From Croceibacterium_B sp035470785 (lineage in GTDB: Bacteria; Pseudomonadota; Alphaproteobacteria; Sphingomonadales; Sphingomonadaceae), in assembly GCA_035470785.1 (NCBI GenBank), contig DATIQN010000001.1, positions 1 through 40,031 of the forward strand: a DNA stretch of 40,031 bases. The letters run 5' to 3'. A model generated the notes under the pieces. The model saw nothing but the letters and a program-made list of their open reading frames with translations. It had not been told where the DNA came from and did not search any database. Both the position numbers and the translations under genes were made by a program. This document shows positions 39,910 through 40,031 of the stretch, in pieces (position 1 is the stretch's first letter; every line of letters begins with the position of its first letter).

Positions 39910-40031
39910 TCATCCTTCCAGCTTCTTGCGCCGGCCGCGCCGCTGGCCGGGCTTTCGGCCCAAACCACTTTGCTTGGCCAAGTCGCTGCGCTTATCGGAG
40001 TAATTTGGAGCCACGAGGGGATAGTCAGCCG
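39910..40031 (-). CDS. MucR/Ros family transcriptional regulator, C-terminal part
   Basis: Reading the minus strand from the window edge gives 39 residues before TGA (39910-39912): DYPLVAPNYSDKRSDLAK, then SGLGRKPGQRRGRRKKLEG. This matches the conserved end of MucR/Ros zinc-finger regulators (DYPMVAPNYAxxRSxLAKxxGLGR). The zinc-finger part and the start are outside the window. The basic tail is longer and more Arg/Lys-rich than I expect for the family. MucR proteins control exopolysaccharide, motility and cell-cycle genes in alphaproteobacteria, and copies are common on mobile elements. It lies in the proposed island. Confidence 0.8.
   Translation of the reverse strand, partial: ADYPLVAPNYSDKRSDLAKQSGLGRKPGQRRGRRKKLEG

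Overview
The window is high-GC chromosomal DNA of an alphaproteobacterium, most likely Sphingomonadales (Sphingomonas/Erythrobacter-like). Supporting signs are a TonB/ExbB/ExbD/ExbD locus of sphingomonad type, a MipZ-like ParA ATPase, a split glycine decarboxylase (GcvPA+GcvPB) behind a tandem glycine riboswitch, a complete cytochrome bc1 operon, a ligase-associated Lhr-type helicase, and a MucR-type regulator at the right edge. The taxonomic call is inference from gene content and protein style; there is no rRNA here.

Layout. 1-2.5 kb: tail of a small hypothetical gene, homoserine dehydrogenase (hom) and an exported protein of unknown function. 2.8-6.0 kb: tonB, exbB, exbD1, exbD2, a terminator, then exbD3 behind its own promoter-like site. 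exbB has an in-frame TAG where the family has Gln. 6.0-9.5 kb: Lhr-type helicase and a divergent BON-domain protein with a Tyr/Gly/Arg-rich region. 9.6-12.6 kb (minus strand): a GntA-like (YqcI/YcgG) putative haem N-hydroxylase overlapping a DUF1989 protein, then an SDR and a beta-propeller glycosidase-like protein. 12.8-13.8 kb: wreck of an acyltransferase-3 gene. 13.8-16.3 kb: mipZ, a membrane-anchored J-domain protein and phosphomannomutase/phosphoglucomutase. 16.4-19.8 kb (plus strand): panC, a haem-dependent N-demethylase-family protein, etfB, etfA. 19.8-24.5 kb (minus strand): glycine riboswitch, gcvT, gcvH, gcvPA, gcvPB. 24.6-28.2 kb: a Tat-exported carotenoid-oxygenase-family protein followed by a periplasmic PQQ/haem c alcohol dehydrogenase. 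28.25 kb: tRNA-Gly(TCC). 28.4-31.7 kb: petA, petB, petC, apt. 31.9-38.4 kb: pgeF-like multicopper polyphenol oxidase family gene, pepN, a YeeZ-like SDR, an EamA permease, threonine aldolase and a small GNAT protein.

The core chromosome appears to end at 38.38 kb. There, 27 bases match the 3' end of a tRNA, T-arm through CCA, that looks like tRNA-Thr(GGT), but no tRNA body follows. To its right the DNA is less GC-rich and carries two PilZ-domain genes and the C-terminus of a MucR-family regulator. This is what the displaced end of a tRNA-integrated genomic island looks like; the intact tRNA and the integrase would lie beyond the window.

Working together: the etf pair, glycine cleavage genes and the demethylase-family protein form a convergent block around one-carbon/amine oxidation. 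The TonB block would energise outer-membrane receptors if exbB were intact. The bc1 block is the respiratory core. The best candidates for something undescribed are the exbB amber codon, the GntA-like/DUF1989 couple, the exported carotenoid oxygenase/PQQ dehydrogenase couple, and the tRNA-Thr island junction.
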